DNA of 64,000 nt, taken from contig JAZGTH010000049.1 of NCBI GenBank assembly GCA_036877525.1, positions 1 to 64,000 of the forward strand, in the 5' to 3' direction. Both the position numbers and the translations under genes were made by a program. Source of the DNA: Chromobotia macracanthus (taxonomy: Eukaryota > Chordata > Actinopteri > Cypriniformes > Botiidae). The notes beneath the pieces are model-generated. The model was not told where the DNA came from and did no database searches. It was given only the letters and a program-made list of their open reading frames with translations. Shown here piece by piece: positions 45,013-57,862 of the stretch; the stretch's first letter is position 1, and each line of letters begins with the position of its first letter.

Positions 45013-47413
45013 CTTTTATCATTGAAGCTACTTTTATGTCGAATGTTGAGAAAATTTACAACAAAACACAGAGCCACGTGAGCTCTGTTGGCCTTTGCAG
45101 TTTAACCCTGGATATGTTGGGAGTGTGAATCGGAATTTGCCTGCTGTGTTTTCAGACCCCCACCCCCCTCTGCCTGGAGCTTAAAGAATGTACCTCCACA
45201 CAGCTGGCCAAACACACACTCTCATACGGGAAGAAAAACACATGCGTGCAAACACACACCTTTGCCAAATGTAAGAATCAAAGAAACGAAAACATACTGG
45301 GAGGCCACATGCATGCACACTCACATATGCACAACAACTCTGAAGCTGTGCACACACGTTTGTATGCATGCAACAGTGCATTTAAAGGAAATGTGAATAA
45401 AGACATTTTAACACCACATTCTGGTGCATGAAAGGCAACACTCTTTTACTGGTATCACAGAAGAAGAGTCCTGCGGCTGTGCAGAGAGCTGGTTTGTTCT
45501 GCCGTGTGGAATCTGCTGCAGGAGTGAGCTGCATTTCATCACAGGGTGGAGCGATCCACAGCAGGGGGAGGAGGGGGAGGTGAGCGAGTTTATGGGGTAT
45601 TTTTAGTAATACCACTTCTTCTGTTAACACAGCTACAGATGCACAACTATAAGCAGCATGAGGAACCATATACACATGCACTGAAACACGATCCTGTTCT
45701 CTTTTCTGTATATCATCTCACATATGAGATGATAAATAAACATTAGCAGGAAGTACAGCAGGCTCAGAAATCCACACACATGCAGATGTATACAGATCCC
45801 CACACACGAGGCCTAAAGACAAACAGACATGCTTTGCACAAGGCAAACAGACATGCTTTGCACAAGTCATACAACACACACTCAACCAAATTAGGGCATG
45901 AAGGAAAACTTCAAGGAAATCTCTGCTGTAAGGACGGGTTTCCTGCACCAGGCTCTGGTGTAACTTTATTAGTAACACTTCACAAAAGGTTCATTCATTG
46001 ACATTGTCCACTAACTTCTGATCTTAGAATTGTGTCAGTTCATGCTGAAAGTAACAAGAGCTAATAATAATTTAACTCAATTTAATGGCACAGATATTTG
46101 AAGCTTCCAGTGTACCCTTCAGTCAAGAGATTTCTTCCACCACCGTAAAACAAGAACACACATTCGGTTTGTATGAGGAGGCTACAGCACTCCTCTATCT
46201 CTGTCCCAACAGGGTGGAAACGTGCATTTCCATCAGTGAACACACACACTCAGTACATCTGAGATAAACCCTGATAAATCTGCCAACTGAACACACGCTA
46301 TCTGTGAATGTGTGTCCATATGAGACTGCTCAGATCACAGAGGAACAAACAGAACAAGAGTCCAAGCCAATGTGCTTCTGTCCTCATACTGCAGCTCACA
46401 CACACACAGATTTATTCTGACCTCACATGAACGGAAAAGCAGAGAGGAAAAACATCCCTGGAAAATCTGCTCCACATTTCCACCACATCTCCACGTACCG
46501 TGATCCTGAACATCAAAGTGTGCATGTGTGGGTAATTTCGAGTTTGCGGCCCGGTTGCGTATTTACTCAGCAAACACTCTGGGTTTGGTTGCTAGGACAC
46601 CTGCACAGGGCACGTGCTGAGGCATGACAGATCAGGATGAACTTTGACCTTTATGACCCTGTGGTAGGCCTAGCTTTTCATGCAGCCAGTTCTCCTCTCT
46701 GACCTTTCACCTTTACCCTCTGGCCCTGAGATACAGCTTGCACAGATAGTTGAAACATGTGCGAGTATGTAGGATGGCATATCTGTGTGTGTGAATGTAG
46801 AGATTCACACGAACACCCAAAGAAAAGACACCATCATACAAAACCCACATACACCTGTTGTGCATCACACTCATAGCAAACAAATGTGAATTTAGATTCA
46901 GATTCTGACCCTCTCAGTCTCTTAAACACACTTGTTTTGTCCTTTATTCAGAAAACACGGTCTGAATGTGAGCCCAGAAGACACACAGACCTAATAACTG
47001 CTCTCAGATCTGTCCTACAGACTCACTGTTCATGTTTACTGTCAGCTGAGTCAGCTGCACACAACACACACACACACACACAGAGGTGAACACACATGCA
47101 TCTGGATTCTCTTAGCTTACTTACAAAAGAGTGAGTGTCTGAAGAGCCTGAATGTGCCGTGTGTGTGTGTTGAGATCTTTGGTCACTGCTTTGATAGCTG
47201 GAAAAGGCAAGACACTGAGTCCAAGAGAAGAAGAGATGGACAGACAGAGAGAGAGAGAGAGAGAGGAAGGGAGAAAGAGAGTGAATGAGGGAAAAAGGGT
47301 CAAATACACAAACACAAATTACAAGCAGCTGGACTGTATTTGCTTCAGCACGTGAGTCCTGCTTACACACACAAACACACATTTCTAAGTGTTGAGGGAC
47401 TGTGCACACTTGC

Positions 47414-47415
<2 letters not shown>
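45013..47415. other. Non-coding stretch, nothing recognised
   Basis: Includes a local 22-bp duplication (aaacagacatgctttgcaca at about 45820-45864) and a GA tract at 47243-47266. No coding exon is supported. Confidence 0.55.
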
Positions 47416-47448
<33 letters not shown>

Positions 47449-47508
47449 AAATGTTGTTTACAAATGTGTGCAAATGTTGCACGCACACACACACACACAC
47501 ACACACAG
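47415..47508 (+). repeat. (TA)n and (CA)n microsatellites
   Basis: A TA run at about 47415-47444 and a CA run at about 47482-47508, separated by 38 bp containing a caaatgttg repeat. Confidence 0.93.
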
Positions 47509-48009
47509 TTAGAGAGAGTTTGGGCCCACAGAGAGACAGAGTGAGTCACCTTTTTGGATCAAAAGGCTGCCAAAAAGATGCAAAAATAGAGCAGAGAAAG
47601 AGTGAGAAAGACACACACAACACAGTGACCAGCGGCTGAGTCACTTCAGTCCACATTCATCAAACCGCGGAGAAATACTGCCGTGCTGTCACAGCCTCCT
47701 ATTGGACAGAGACACACGTGCCCCTCCCACTGTGGGTGCCTGCGGTCAAGGGGGTGTCGGCCTGTCTAATCCTCACCCCCACCCAGCTCCTGTCTGTCTG
47801 CAGAGAACAACAGACAGAGTCTGAAGTGACTCTTTACTTGGCACTTAACATTGACTTCAGACATGCCACAAACTGTAATAATTACACCCCACTCCTGCTA
47901 TGACTGACACACACACGTCTACCTCTGTGAATCAGACTTTTACTGTTTTATCATTCAACTCAATATACATAACTAATTATAATTACCATAAACTCTAGGC
48001 ATAAAAGAA

Positions 48010-48628
48010 AAACAAGTGCATGTGTTGGTGTGTGTGTTTGTGTCTCTTTGTGTGTGTGTGTGTTGGTGTGTCTCTTGTGTGTGTGTGTGTGTTGGTGTGT
48101 GTGTTTGTGTGTGTGTGTGTTGGTATGTCTCTTTGTGTGTTTGTGTGTCTCTTTGTGTGTGTGTGTGTTGGTGTGTGTGTTTGTGTGTGTGTGTGTTGGT
48201 ATGTCTCTGTGTGTTGGTGTGTGTGTGTTGGTGTGTCTCTGCATGTGTTGGTGTGTGTGTGTTGGTATGTCTCTTTGTGTGTGTGTGTTGGTGTGTGTGT
48301 GTTGGTGTGTCTCTGTGTGTGTGTTGGTGTGTGTGTGTTGGTGTGTCTCTGCATGTGTTGGTGTGTGTGTGTTGGTGTGTCTCTGCATGTGTTGGTGTGT
48401 GTGTGTTGGTGTGTCTCTTTGTGTGTGTGTGTTTGTGTGTGTGTTTGTGTATCTCTGCGTGTGTTGGTGTGTGTGTTGGTGTGTGTGTGTTGGTGTGTCT
48501 CTTTGTGTGTGTGTTTGTGTGTGTGTTGGTGTGTCTCTGTGTGTGTGTGTGTTGGTGTGTGTGTGTTGGTGTGTCTCTGCATGTGTTGGTGTGTGTGTGT
48601 TGGTATGTCTCTTTGTGTGTGTGTGTTG
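48010..48628 (+). repeat. 600-bp TG-rich compound minisatellite
   Basis: Alternating blocks of tgtgtgttggtgtgt, tctctttgtgtg and tctctgcatgtgttgg. It stays open in five or six frames, producing false Cys/Val and His/Thr ORFs of up to 289 codons. Confidence 0.97.
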
Positions 48629-49480
48629 CAGAAGGTTGATTACTGATGACAGTGGGGGTTGTGAGAACGTCTGGATGTAGAGGTCATGTGAGTTCACAGT
48701 ATTTATAAAGTTTCTGTACACACACAAACACCTCTGGGGATTTATTAGTGAAGGTTTCTGACAATGATATTTACTCTGCTCTGAACCCTCACACAAACTG
48801 TTCAGATTAGGAGATGTAAAGAAAAACATTATTAGTCTGATTTATGAGCATTTTCAAATAATGAAGATCAATCCAATTCACAGTACATAGTTCACTGTAA
48901 TAATTTAAGGCATTTTCAAATACAGCCAAACCTGTACACACACATCTAAATAAGATCATACCATATACTCGATTTATTAATAAACACAGCAAATTATAAT
49001 TACTACCCTAACACAACCCTGAAAGAAAAGGTTTCTAGAAACTCTTTAGACATTTAGACACACACACTTCCGTGAGCTTGTATGTACCTCTTTCTGTGGG
49101 TGTATATGTTTGCCTGGTATACATGTGTGTGCGTGTGTTTCTGTGGTTTAGACTCATTATAGGTAATGATCCATCTGAGTGAGAAGAACTTAATGAAACC
49201 ACTGTGGAGGACCACACAAGACCAGAAACACCCTGAGCTCTCTCTCTCTCCCTCTCTCTAGGGCTCACTGTGGGTGGTGAACAGGGTGGTACTGGAGCCT
49301 AGATGCTGGTACCACTCAGACAGACGAGAGTGAAAAATTCATTAACCAAAATACTTACAAAATGCTTAAGGCCACACACGCTGCCACAGAGAGGCCACCA
49401 CAGCTGCATCAGAGCATGCGCATGTTCAGAGAGTTTATGCAAGTAGCAGGCCATCAAAGTGAACTGATATCAAAGAGAGA
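48629..49480. other. Non-coding stretch, nothing recognised
   Basis: AT-rich, no supported exon. Confidence 0.55.
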
Positions 49481-49499
49481 GGCAGAGGGAGAGAGAGAT

Positions 49500-49680
49500 A
49501 AGTGGCAGCATTTGGGGGTTAAGAGAGCTGGCTGGAGACCAGCTTTGTCCCCACAGCTCTGGCCCAGAGCCAGGCCACACGCAGGGGCCGTGCGTTCAGG
49601 AAAACCCCCGGCTGAAAGGGGATCACCAGGCCATGCGAGGCAGACATGCTGCCCTGCAGCACCCGCACGATACAATCACA
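49500..49680. promoter_or_regulatory. GC-rich, repeat-free patch (candidate conserved element)
   Basis: About 180 bp clearly richer in GC than its neighbours, with no simple repeat. It has open frames on both strands, but none resembles a known protein or has a good splice context. It could be an enhancer or an unrecognised exon. Confidence 0.25.
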
Positions 49681-50905
49681 CGCAGCACTACACCCGCACA
49701 CAAAACCATGAAGCAACACAATTGCACAGACACACAAACTTTCACACAGACATCTGCTCGCTAAGAGCTAGTAATGAATTAATGCTAAAGACAGTGCCCT
49801 GTGGTCTGACCCAAACCTGAAGAGCCCTTCTGAACCAAAAGTACTGTGACAGAACCATAGAGTGATGTATTAGAAGATAATACCATGGTATTTTCTCATA
49901 TAATATGACAATGAATGCAATATTTACCATGGCATTTACATGCCACTTTTAAAAAATGCCACTGTACTAACTGTACTATGTACATAAAGAGCAGATTAAT
50001 GGCAGATAATCTTTTTAATCCTGCAGAAGCTGTATAAAAGCACTCTCTTGAAACTAGTTCTATCTTGTCTGTGGGCTTCTGCAGATTTAATACGTGAATT
50101 ACTGAGTCAATGATTATGTTCAGCCTAAACTTGCGCTTAGATGAAACTCATAAAACACGTGTTCCCGACAGTTCGAGCTGTGCTGGAGCTTCTAATGTGT
50201 ATCAACGTCTGTACCGTGTCCAGATTTCATCGCAAATAACTTCCTGTCTCCTCTATCTCTGTATATAACACGGTAGCAAAAAAAGCTGCAAAATTAAAAT
50301 GATTGTATTCTGTATTCTCAACAGAATACAATCAGAAAGGAGCAATACATCACTGGTCTTAAATTATAAGCGGATGTCAGATAATTACAATTATAATTAT
50401 AATTAACGACAGATAATTAATTCACTTCCAGAAGACACATTCCATGATTTCAGAATAAAACAGACGCACATTGTTTGTCTGTCTTTTCCTCTTTCTCCAT
50501 CCCTTTATCTCGCTGTTCCATGATATGTTTGAGCTGGAGGGAATTTCGCTGTCAGCCCTTTTTCCTTTCACAGGAACTGCACATAATTCCACAGGCAGCA
50601 TCTTCCTGATGGCAGTACCAACACTGTGTGTGTGTGTGTGTTCTGTTGCTGGGGATTACATCATCACACTGCACGTTACTGCTCAGGGATGTTAGGACAA
50701 ACGAGTGTGTGTGTGTGTGTGTGCAGGGATTAATGCTTTGTGCCTGGGTAAGTGACCTCTGTATTGAATAGACAAACCAAAGAGATCAAGTTACCCCATT
50801 TCCCCCTTTTCTTCTGCTCTGTGTGTCTGTCTCTGTCGGGTGTAGAGTTTCTCCCGCTCCAGACAGAGGCACTAAAAGGGCCTTCGTCCCCAGACACCAG
50901 AAACA
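49681..50905. other. Non-coding stretch, nothing recognised
   Basis: AT-rich with short TG runs (50625-50640, 50706-50722). No supported exon. Confidence 0.55.
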
Positions 50906-50934
50906 CAGAGAGAGAGAGAGATAGACAGAGACAA

Positions 50935-50977
<43 letters not shown>

Positions 50978-51045
50978 CCAATGGAGAGAGAGTGAGAGAG
51001 ACAAACAGACAGAGAGAGACAGACAGACAGACAATGAGAGAGACA
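50905..51045 (+). repeat. (GA)n/(GACA)n purine-rich microsatellite
   Basis: Runs of ag and aga/gaca units over about 140 bp, with a pure GA core at about 50940-50967. Confidence 0.95.
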
Positions 51046-52110
51046 GTGTTGTGTGTGCATGAGACAGAAAGGAAAGGTTTGCACACCTGCATGTGATCAG
51101 TAAAAACAGAGAGGTTGTGTTTGAAGAAGAGCTACAGGAGATGTGTGTGTGTCTGTGTGTGTGTGTGTCCGTTTAGAGAACTTTCACAACAGTCATGTTT
51201 TAATATATTAACACAACAATGCATGTGAACTGTGTAGTAGCACACACTGACTCTGACAGTATGTTTAGTGTGAATGATGCTCACTGCCTGATACACACAC
51301 CCTCTCGTATAGCTGCTGTTTTAGGATGTTGTATATCTCAGGGGTGCTGCCTCACCCCCACATCCCCCATGACCCCTTCTGAGTGTCTGAAAACACAAAC
51401 ACATCTCACACAACCCCACACAACACTGCCTACACACAGTGAGATTATTATACAACTGTATTATTGTGTTAAGATCAATCTGAGTAGCAGTCAAAACACA
51501 AACCTACAAAAACAAACAGAAGGCACACAACAGTCTCGTAAGTATCATAAGTATCACACAAACATACTGTGAATACATTAAAAAACGTCTTTACGGCCAA
51601 CAAACCTGAAACAGGATAAAATATATGCAACTACATTCCACAGACGTTCATGAAAGCATTCTGCTGATAGACTGATATTCTATATGCCTCCGTCAGTCTG
51701 CTAGGCAATGCAAATACAGCACATGTATATGTGTACTACAGTATATGCATATTCTCATGTGTATATTCTCATAAGCAGACCGAAACACATAGAAACACCC
51801 ACACACTGAAGATAGGCACACATGAGGAGGTGTGTAGGTTAACACATACATAGATAAATCAGTTACAAAAGAGCAGAAATGTTTCAGGCAGTGTGTGTGT
51901 GTGTGATAAATGGATCAGTATCACAGGTGAGTGTGTGGGAGTGTTTCAGTCCTCTATATGTGCAGAGGTCAGCAGATACAGCCCAACAGAAGTGAAACAC
52001 TGAAGAGAAAAGAAGATACTTGTATGTTTAAACATGAGGGGTGAAGTAACCTGTCAGTTTGAAAGGAAGGAAAAGAAAGTGCTTTCAGCATCATATTTTT
52101 ATCTCTCTCT
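51046..52110. other. Non-coding stretch, nothing recognised
   Basis: TG and CA short tracts only; no supported exon. Confidence 0.55.
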
Positions 52111-52116
52111 CTCTTT

Positions 52117-52117
<1 letters not shown>

Positions 52118-52160
<43 letters not shown>

Positions 52161-52266
52161 AGATACTCTCTTCCCCAGATGGGATTTGCAGACAAGCACA
52201 GTACGCTGACACCAAACCACACACACACACACTCACCTGGAAGCAGCTGGCAGGTGTTTTAACACT

Positions 52267-52303
<37 letters not shown>
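52118..52303 (+). repeat. Two (CA)n microsatellites
   Basis: CA runs at about 52119-52157 and 52269-52303. Confidence 0.95.
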
Positions 52304-52305
<2 letters not shown>

Positions 52306-52606
52306 TTTACTCCAGGCTAATTTTAAACTCTCACTTAACAGATTTTCATTTTATATTTTCTTAATTATTCTTTTGAAAAACACTTCAGCATTCTCATACT
52401 GGTCTCCTCTAGAGTTTCTCAACGTCTCTACCTGTGCTCAGATGATAAAGTCCACAGTCAAGAAACTGTATTACTATTCTATTCTATTACTAATTCTATT
52501 ACTGTAGACATTTCTCTCACCTGAGTTAACATCGCAGTTGGTTATCAGCATTACTGATATCAAATATGACAAGATGTGAAATGTTTGAATATAAGCAAAC
52601 ACTCAT

Positions 52607-53085
52607 TTAAAGAGACAGTTCATGTTCATCTAAATCTACATGACTATACTGAAATAAAGACTTTGAAACAGGAAATGTTATATGTCAGACAGTATGTTAA
52701 ATGAGAGTTTTAGTCTCAAATGACTTTTACTGTATAGAAAAATATGCCATAAAGATGAACGGTAAGAGACACTTTCAATCTTGTACATTCTTGTGCAGAA
52801 TTCAAACAACATGAGTTATGACAAAAGTTTGGGTGAATTATCTTTTCAAGAGCATTTTCAGCAAAAACGATTCTGTCTGTTCTTCACGATTTTGTCTGTT
52901 CTTGAACGGAGCACAGGAGATTTATCATTGTCTGGAGTTTGATACAGTATGTTCATCACTTTATGGAAATAGCACTGTAAACACTACACATTCTGTCTAA
53001 CATCTTTGTCTTTCTCAAAAGAAAGTCAGTCACGAGACTGAAATGACATGAGTGAATAAATGATGACAGAACTATCACCTCATAA
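52607..53085. mobile_element. Decayed copy of the palindromic MITE-like family
   Basis: The left end reads ttaaagagacagttcatg and the right end gaaatgacatgagtgaataa then atgatgacagaactatcacc. Both are diverged versions of the termini seen at 17399-17713. The middle is AT-rich and not clearly palindromic. Confidence 0.6.
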
Positions 53086-55515
53086 AACTCTCCCCTAACT
53101 CTCCTGAGCAATAAAAGAGCGACCAGCGAGCGCTTCATATTTTTCTCTGGGATTCTGATTCTCTGTGGTTGCAGTTGTACAGCTGCAGTCTGTTTTAGTC
53201 ATTTTTAAACCTGATACGGTAAAAATAATTTGTCTTGTGCCCCTGAACAAGCACCATGACGGCTAATGTGCAACCGTTCTGCTCTCGAGGACTCACATGA
53301 GCTCTGACCTCCACATCTAACCTGAAGAGCATCATAACTTTCACACATACTGATCCTGAATGTGCCAGACAAACAGAAAAACCTGTACGAGAGACAGAAC
53401 GTTCTCTCCGCACAACTGTACTTCAGCTGCTGCTGAACAAAGAGCCAGACAGAGAAACAAAGAGACACGAAATGAATCTCAGACAGTTAAGAGGGAAAAC
53501 GAGGGGTGGGGGGGTATCAGTCATCTGAGAGAGGGAGGGAGTGTGAGAACAGACAGATGAAAGAGATGTTACACACGTCGCCTGTCTTCTGAAATTCATA
53601 TGCCTCCAGTTAATGTACCCTCGACTACAGGACCCCATCCTTTATCACACACACTTTTCTTCACTCCTGTTTTTTCACTTTCTGGCTTTACACATTTTCA
53701 CTTCCTTCATCTCTTGCTCTTAATAAGATGACAGAATTCATGTAACAGTCTGTCTGCAGTCAGTGCATATATACAGACAGAAAATACAGTGAGACCACAG
53801 TAATCACACTTATAAGATCAACGTTTTAATTAATAATTATTACAAATTAAAGTGTTTCTCTGCATTGCATCTGTCTCTCTGTCTCATGCATGCATGCATA
53901 CATACATAGACAGCACTGTTTCTGAGTACTGTCAGTGTTTACATGAGATCTACAGAAGCTGTCAAGTAAAACTGGGGCACAGAAAGTCAATTTACTCTCT
54001 TAAACTGTCACCTAGTTTAATCCGCATGCACTGAATCTATCTGATTATAGAGCACACTCACACACCTGCACGTCTTTTCCTCAGCATTGATAACTGTCAT
54101 CCTGTCTCACCTGTGAAGCTCTGTCTCTCTCTCCCTCTTCCTGTTGCATTCTCTCTCTGTCTCTCTTCTTCCATCTCCTCCTCTCTTTCCGGAGCAGTTG
54201 GGGGAGGCGGAACAAAGAGAGAGAGAGAGAGAGATGCACTGTATTTCTGCTCTTCAGGAAATAAAAGCAGAAAAACAGCTTTTAATAAATAAATAAAACA
54301 GGGATAGGAAATCCAAATCTAGGACAAGTAAAAGTTCTCATGTGAGTCTGTCTGCTCAAGTGTGTGTGTGTGTGCGGTTGTGTAAAGGCTTTGGTTATAC
54401 TTACGTGGGGCCACACAAATATAGTGAAACATGATCAAAACTAACTAACAACCTTTTGAAGTTCCTCATTATTATTATTAAGGTTCATAAACGGGCCAAA
54501 TTATGTTATTCTTTAAATCTAATCCTATGAACAGATTAGTGTGTGGGTTAGTTTAGGGTTAGTGGTAAGGTAACATATGTAAACTTATCTTTACCATTAT
54601 ATTATAAGGCCTTCACTAATAGGGTGTGCTTTTTGCTTTATGTGTGAGGAAATTCTGATGTCCAATCATTAAAATTTTTTAATTTCTTTAATTTTTTCAT
54701 AATAAATGTGTAAAGTCTGTTCATTATTACAGCCTGTAGCAACTGCTAGACAATTGTAGGAATTGTGTATATGTGTGTGCTGGGTTGTGTTATGTAACCT
54801 GATACACATCACTGTTACAGTAGAACTCAGTGACCCGCAGTACTGTACTTCATACAGCCACATCTCCTCTGTATCCTCACATACACAATAACACTTCAGT
54901 CATTGCAATGAAAAATAAGAGAACGCAGGAAAGTAAAACACACACACACACACACACACACACTGTATTAAAACAAATATAACACGGCTGGCACATCTGA
55001 GCCTGTGGCAGACAGAGAGACAAACATGGCTTGAGAGATTTCGTTTCATCATTACTATTTATTTTTGTTTTTATTTATTTTGCGTTTTGGCACAATTTTG
55101 TATTTTGTGTATGTATACAGATGGAAACATTGTATGTAAATGCTAACACAACTTTCTTTGACATTTCTTTTGTTTTTGTGAGCGAGAGAGAGAGAGGGAG
55201 GGTGTGGGTGAGTGCTTTGATCTGATCTACTGTATCTCATCAGCACACACTTCACTCAGCACTCCTCTCAGTTATTGTTTTCAGATGGATCCTCTCACAG
55301 GATTATGGTCATGTGTGTATTTATCTACTGTAATACAGACACTGGAATCTCACATGAACAGAAATTGATTCTGCTAAGGGGAAGCTTCCATCTGCAGTTT
55401 GGGGGGGTGGGCACATCAGCAAAGGCTTTCTATAAGGAGAGCGACTTCGAAACATTAACAAATTATAAACCCTACAGTATAATGACAGCGTCTATTTCGC
55501 AGTTATTTCTATTTA
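53086..55515. other. Non-coding stretch, nothing recognised
   Basis: CA run at 54938-54963, GA runs at 54218-54234 and about 55182-55198. No supported exon. Confidence 0.55.
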
Positions 55516-55519
55516 ATAA

Positions 55520-55666
55520 TTTACATTAACATTTATGCATTTGGCAGACGCTTTCACTCAAAGTGACTTTCAGTGAATTCCAGATATACATGTGATCAGC
55601 ATGTGTGTTGCTTGGCAATCGAACCCACAACCTTTGTGCTGCTAACATACTGAGCTACAGGAGCTT
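55520..55666 (-). mobile_element. tRNA-derived SINE, minus strand
   Basis: The minus strand begins gctcctgtagctcagtatg, like a tRNA A-box head. It continues through ggttgtgggttcgattgcc, a good B-box, and ends in the tail whose plus strand reads atgcatttggcagacgcttt. The body is about 147 bp and is the best-preserved SINE in the window. Confidence 0.8.
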
Positions 55667-56455
55667 ATTGTTTATTAATATATTATAAGTAAAAAAGAAT
55701 ATATTAGAAGTAAAATAAAATGCGAAAAGGATGAAGATGAAAATAAATACAAAACATAAGAAGATGGTGCAACAGTAACATTACAGATATAAAAATATAT
55801 CAAGCATTTATGTGGTTATTGCATCAGATATGGTACACTGGGGAAATCTAACAAATAAATGAACTAAAAAAACTTCATCTGAGGACTGCTAAATTAATGG
55901 GTTTAATAGGATTACGGTTCATTTCTATTATTCACAATTTGAATAATTTAATAACAGAAGAACAGGAAATCTCTATTTAAATATATGTACGGGTGAGTGT
56001 TTTGGAGGGGGTGTTCTGGGGTCTGATTTGGGGTCAGTGCTGAAGGGGAGGTGTGAGGGGAACAGTCTACGTGATACTCTATGCATAGCTCAGCGCACAC
56101 ACGCTCACATACACACAGGCAATATGGCGATACTATTATATTCCCACGAGAACCAAAAACATAAACACACACATATAGAAATACACACACGCATACCCAA
56201 CACAGCTCACACATACACACGTCTACACGCACACATGCTTCAGAGCTCCACACCAAAGAGCAGCATGAAATATTCAGTGAATTTTTCAACATGTGCTTTA
56301 TTCCCCCAGCACGTGTAAAAGTGCAAAAAAGAGAGAGAGAGACAGAAAGGGGGGTGAGATGGAGTCAATGAGTGCAATGGGAGAGCAAGAGTGAGAGAGA
56401 GAAACCCAGCTGACTCTTTTCCAAGCAACTCCCCCTAGCAACAGCCCTCATTCAG
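55667..56455. other. Non-coding stretch, nothing recognised
   Basis: AT-rich, then CA-rich; no supported exon. Confidence 0.55.
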
Positions 56456-56459
56456 TCTG

Positions 56460-56824
56460 CGCCCCATTGGCCAGCTGACAGGCTGCATCACAATCCCATG
56501 CACGACAGTCAGCCAATGGGATGTTGTGATGGGCCGGAGCTGAGCGAGAGCTCGGCTTTTTGATTTCATGTTCACCATGGCAACAGGAGCCTGGCCCTGG
56601 CTTAAAGGTGCCCTGCAAAACACATACAAATCAAAACCCGGCGCGGCGGGCGGACGCAAGGACTGCTGCTCTTTTAGGAACGTCTGCAGCCTAGCAGACA
56701 GAGAAAACACAGACACAGCCAAGCACCCACACACAGAGGAAACACAACAAGAGAAAAACACTAAACTCGACTCCTGTAAAAACTTTTCTTATGTTTAAAA
56801 GAAAAAAAATCACTTTCAGGAAAA
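56460..56824 (+). promoter_or_regulatory. Plus-strand promoter-like segment with candidate first exon
   Basis: Two CCAAT boxes in opposite orientation (minus 56466-56470, plus 56513-56517), an E-box CAGCTG (56472-56477) and an RFX X-box-like palindrome gttcaccatggcaac (56570-56584). These are followed by a GC-rich CpG patch (56635-56655) and a strong plus-strand splice donor, AAAA then GTAAGT, at 56825. The frame from an ATG at 56574 is open for 75 codons but resembles nothing known. It may start an lncRNA or the 5' exon of a gene beyond the right edge. Confidence 0.4.
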
Positions 56825-56830
56825 GTAAGT

Positions 56831-57690
56831 TCACCGATTTTATGAGCCCACATGCTACGGCCACGCTAAACGATCACATATATTTGTCACTTTTTACGTG
56901 TTTATTAGCGCATTAGCCTTTTGTACGTTTACACTGGAGAGATTGCCAAAGTGGATTGCAAACTGGATTAGTGTGGGCAGCAATCAGATGCTTTTGTTCA
57001 ATGACAATGGCAAATAAAACGAACGATCATTTCACAGAGCTTTTATACAATACGATTTCCATGACTTTCTGTGACTTTAAAGATTTTAACCATTTCTATC
57101 TTCAGGATCAGAAGACACACTTTTAAATTCCCAGATTATTTCCTGGTTTTCAATGACTGTGGGAACCCTGAGTGAACAATTTGTGTAACTATTAGAAACA
57201 TACACGCAAGTCATAATTAAAATTAAATTAGAGAACCACAAAAAAAACTCTAACAATATTTAACAATAGTCTCAAAGAAGTAAATGCAGCGGTTATGCTG
57301 GTTCTTCGCAGTACTGTACAGCTGTGTATAAAGTAGTGGTTGTGGAATGGTTTTATCATGTTACAGCTCATAATGTCATCAAAATGATGCTTTGTTGCAT
57401 CATAAAGAGTTGATTTACTCCATCTTCGATGACAACACCATCAAACTCCAAAACTAACTCAACCAATCAACACTGCACGTTGATCTCATCACAGCCAATC
57501 AAAATGTGTGTTAGCAAACCAGGACACACACAGACAAAACAAACACACACCTCAATGTGTGTAAGTAGGTAGAGGGAAGATTTCTATTGGAGAACAAAGA
57601 CAGCATGAAAACCTTTTAAAGGTTTAAGGACTTTAAGCCTGTTATAGACTCGACTGAGACAGAGAGAGAAACTGGAACATCCACTCACAT
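56831..57690. other. Non-coding stretch, nothing recognised
   Basis: AT-rich; no supported exon. Confidence 0.55.
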
Positions 57691-57695
57691 GTAAA

Positions 57696-57698
<3 letters not shown>

Positions 57699-57730
<32 letters not shown>

Positions 57731-57862
57731 TGTGTGTGTGAGTGTGTGTGTGTGTTCTTTGTTCTTAAACTGAATTAGAGTCTTTCTCAATATTTCTGCA
57801 GTTCTCTTCACTGAGAACAATGATACTGCATTCACAACACACACACACACACACACACACAA
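57699..57862 (+). repeat. (TG)n and (CA)n microsatellites
   Basis: TG run with GA interruptions at about 57699-57755 and CA run at about 57838-57861, in opposite sense and about 85 bp apart. Confidence 0.95.

Noticed and set aside
47960..48829. 289-codon His/Thr/Gln-rich ORF (minus) and overlapping Cys/Val ORFs (plus)
   Set aside because: Translations of the TG/CA compound minisatellite; open in many frames at once, so the frame has no meaning.
50730..51096. Opposing ORFs of 114-120 codons rich in Leu/Ser or Arg/Glu
   Set aside because: Translations of the GA microsatellite.
56568..56798. 76-codon plus-strand ORF
   Set aside because: Not similar to anything I recognise; kept only as part of a possible first exon.
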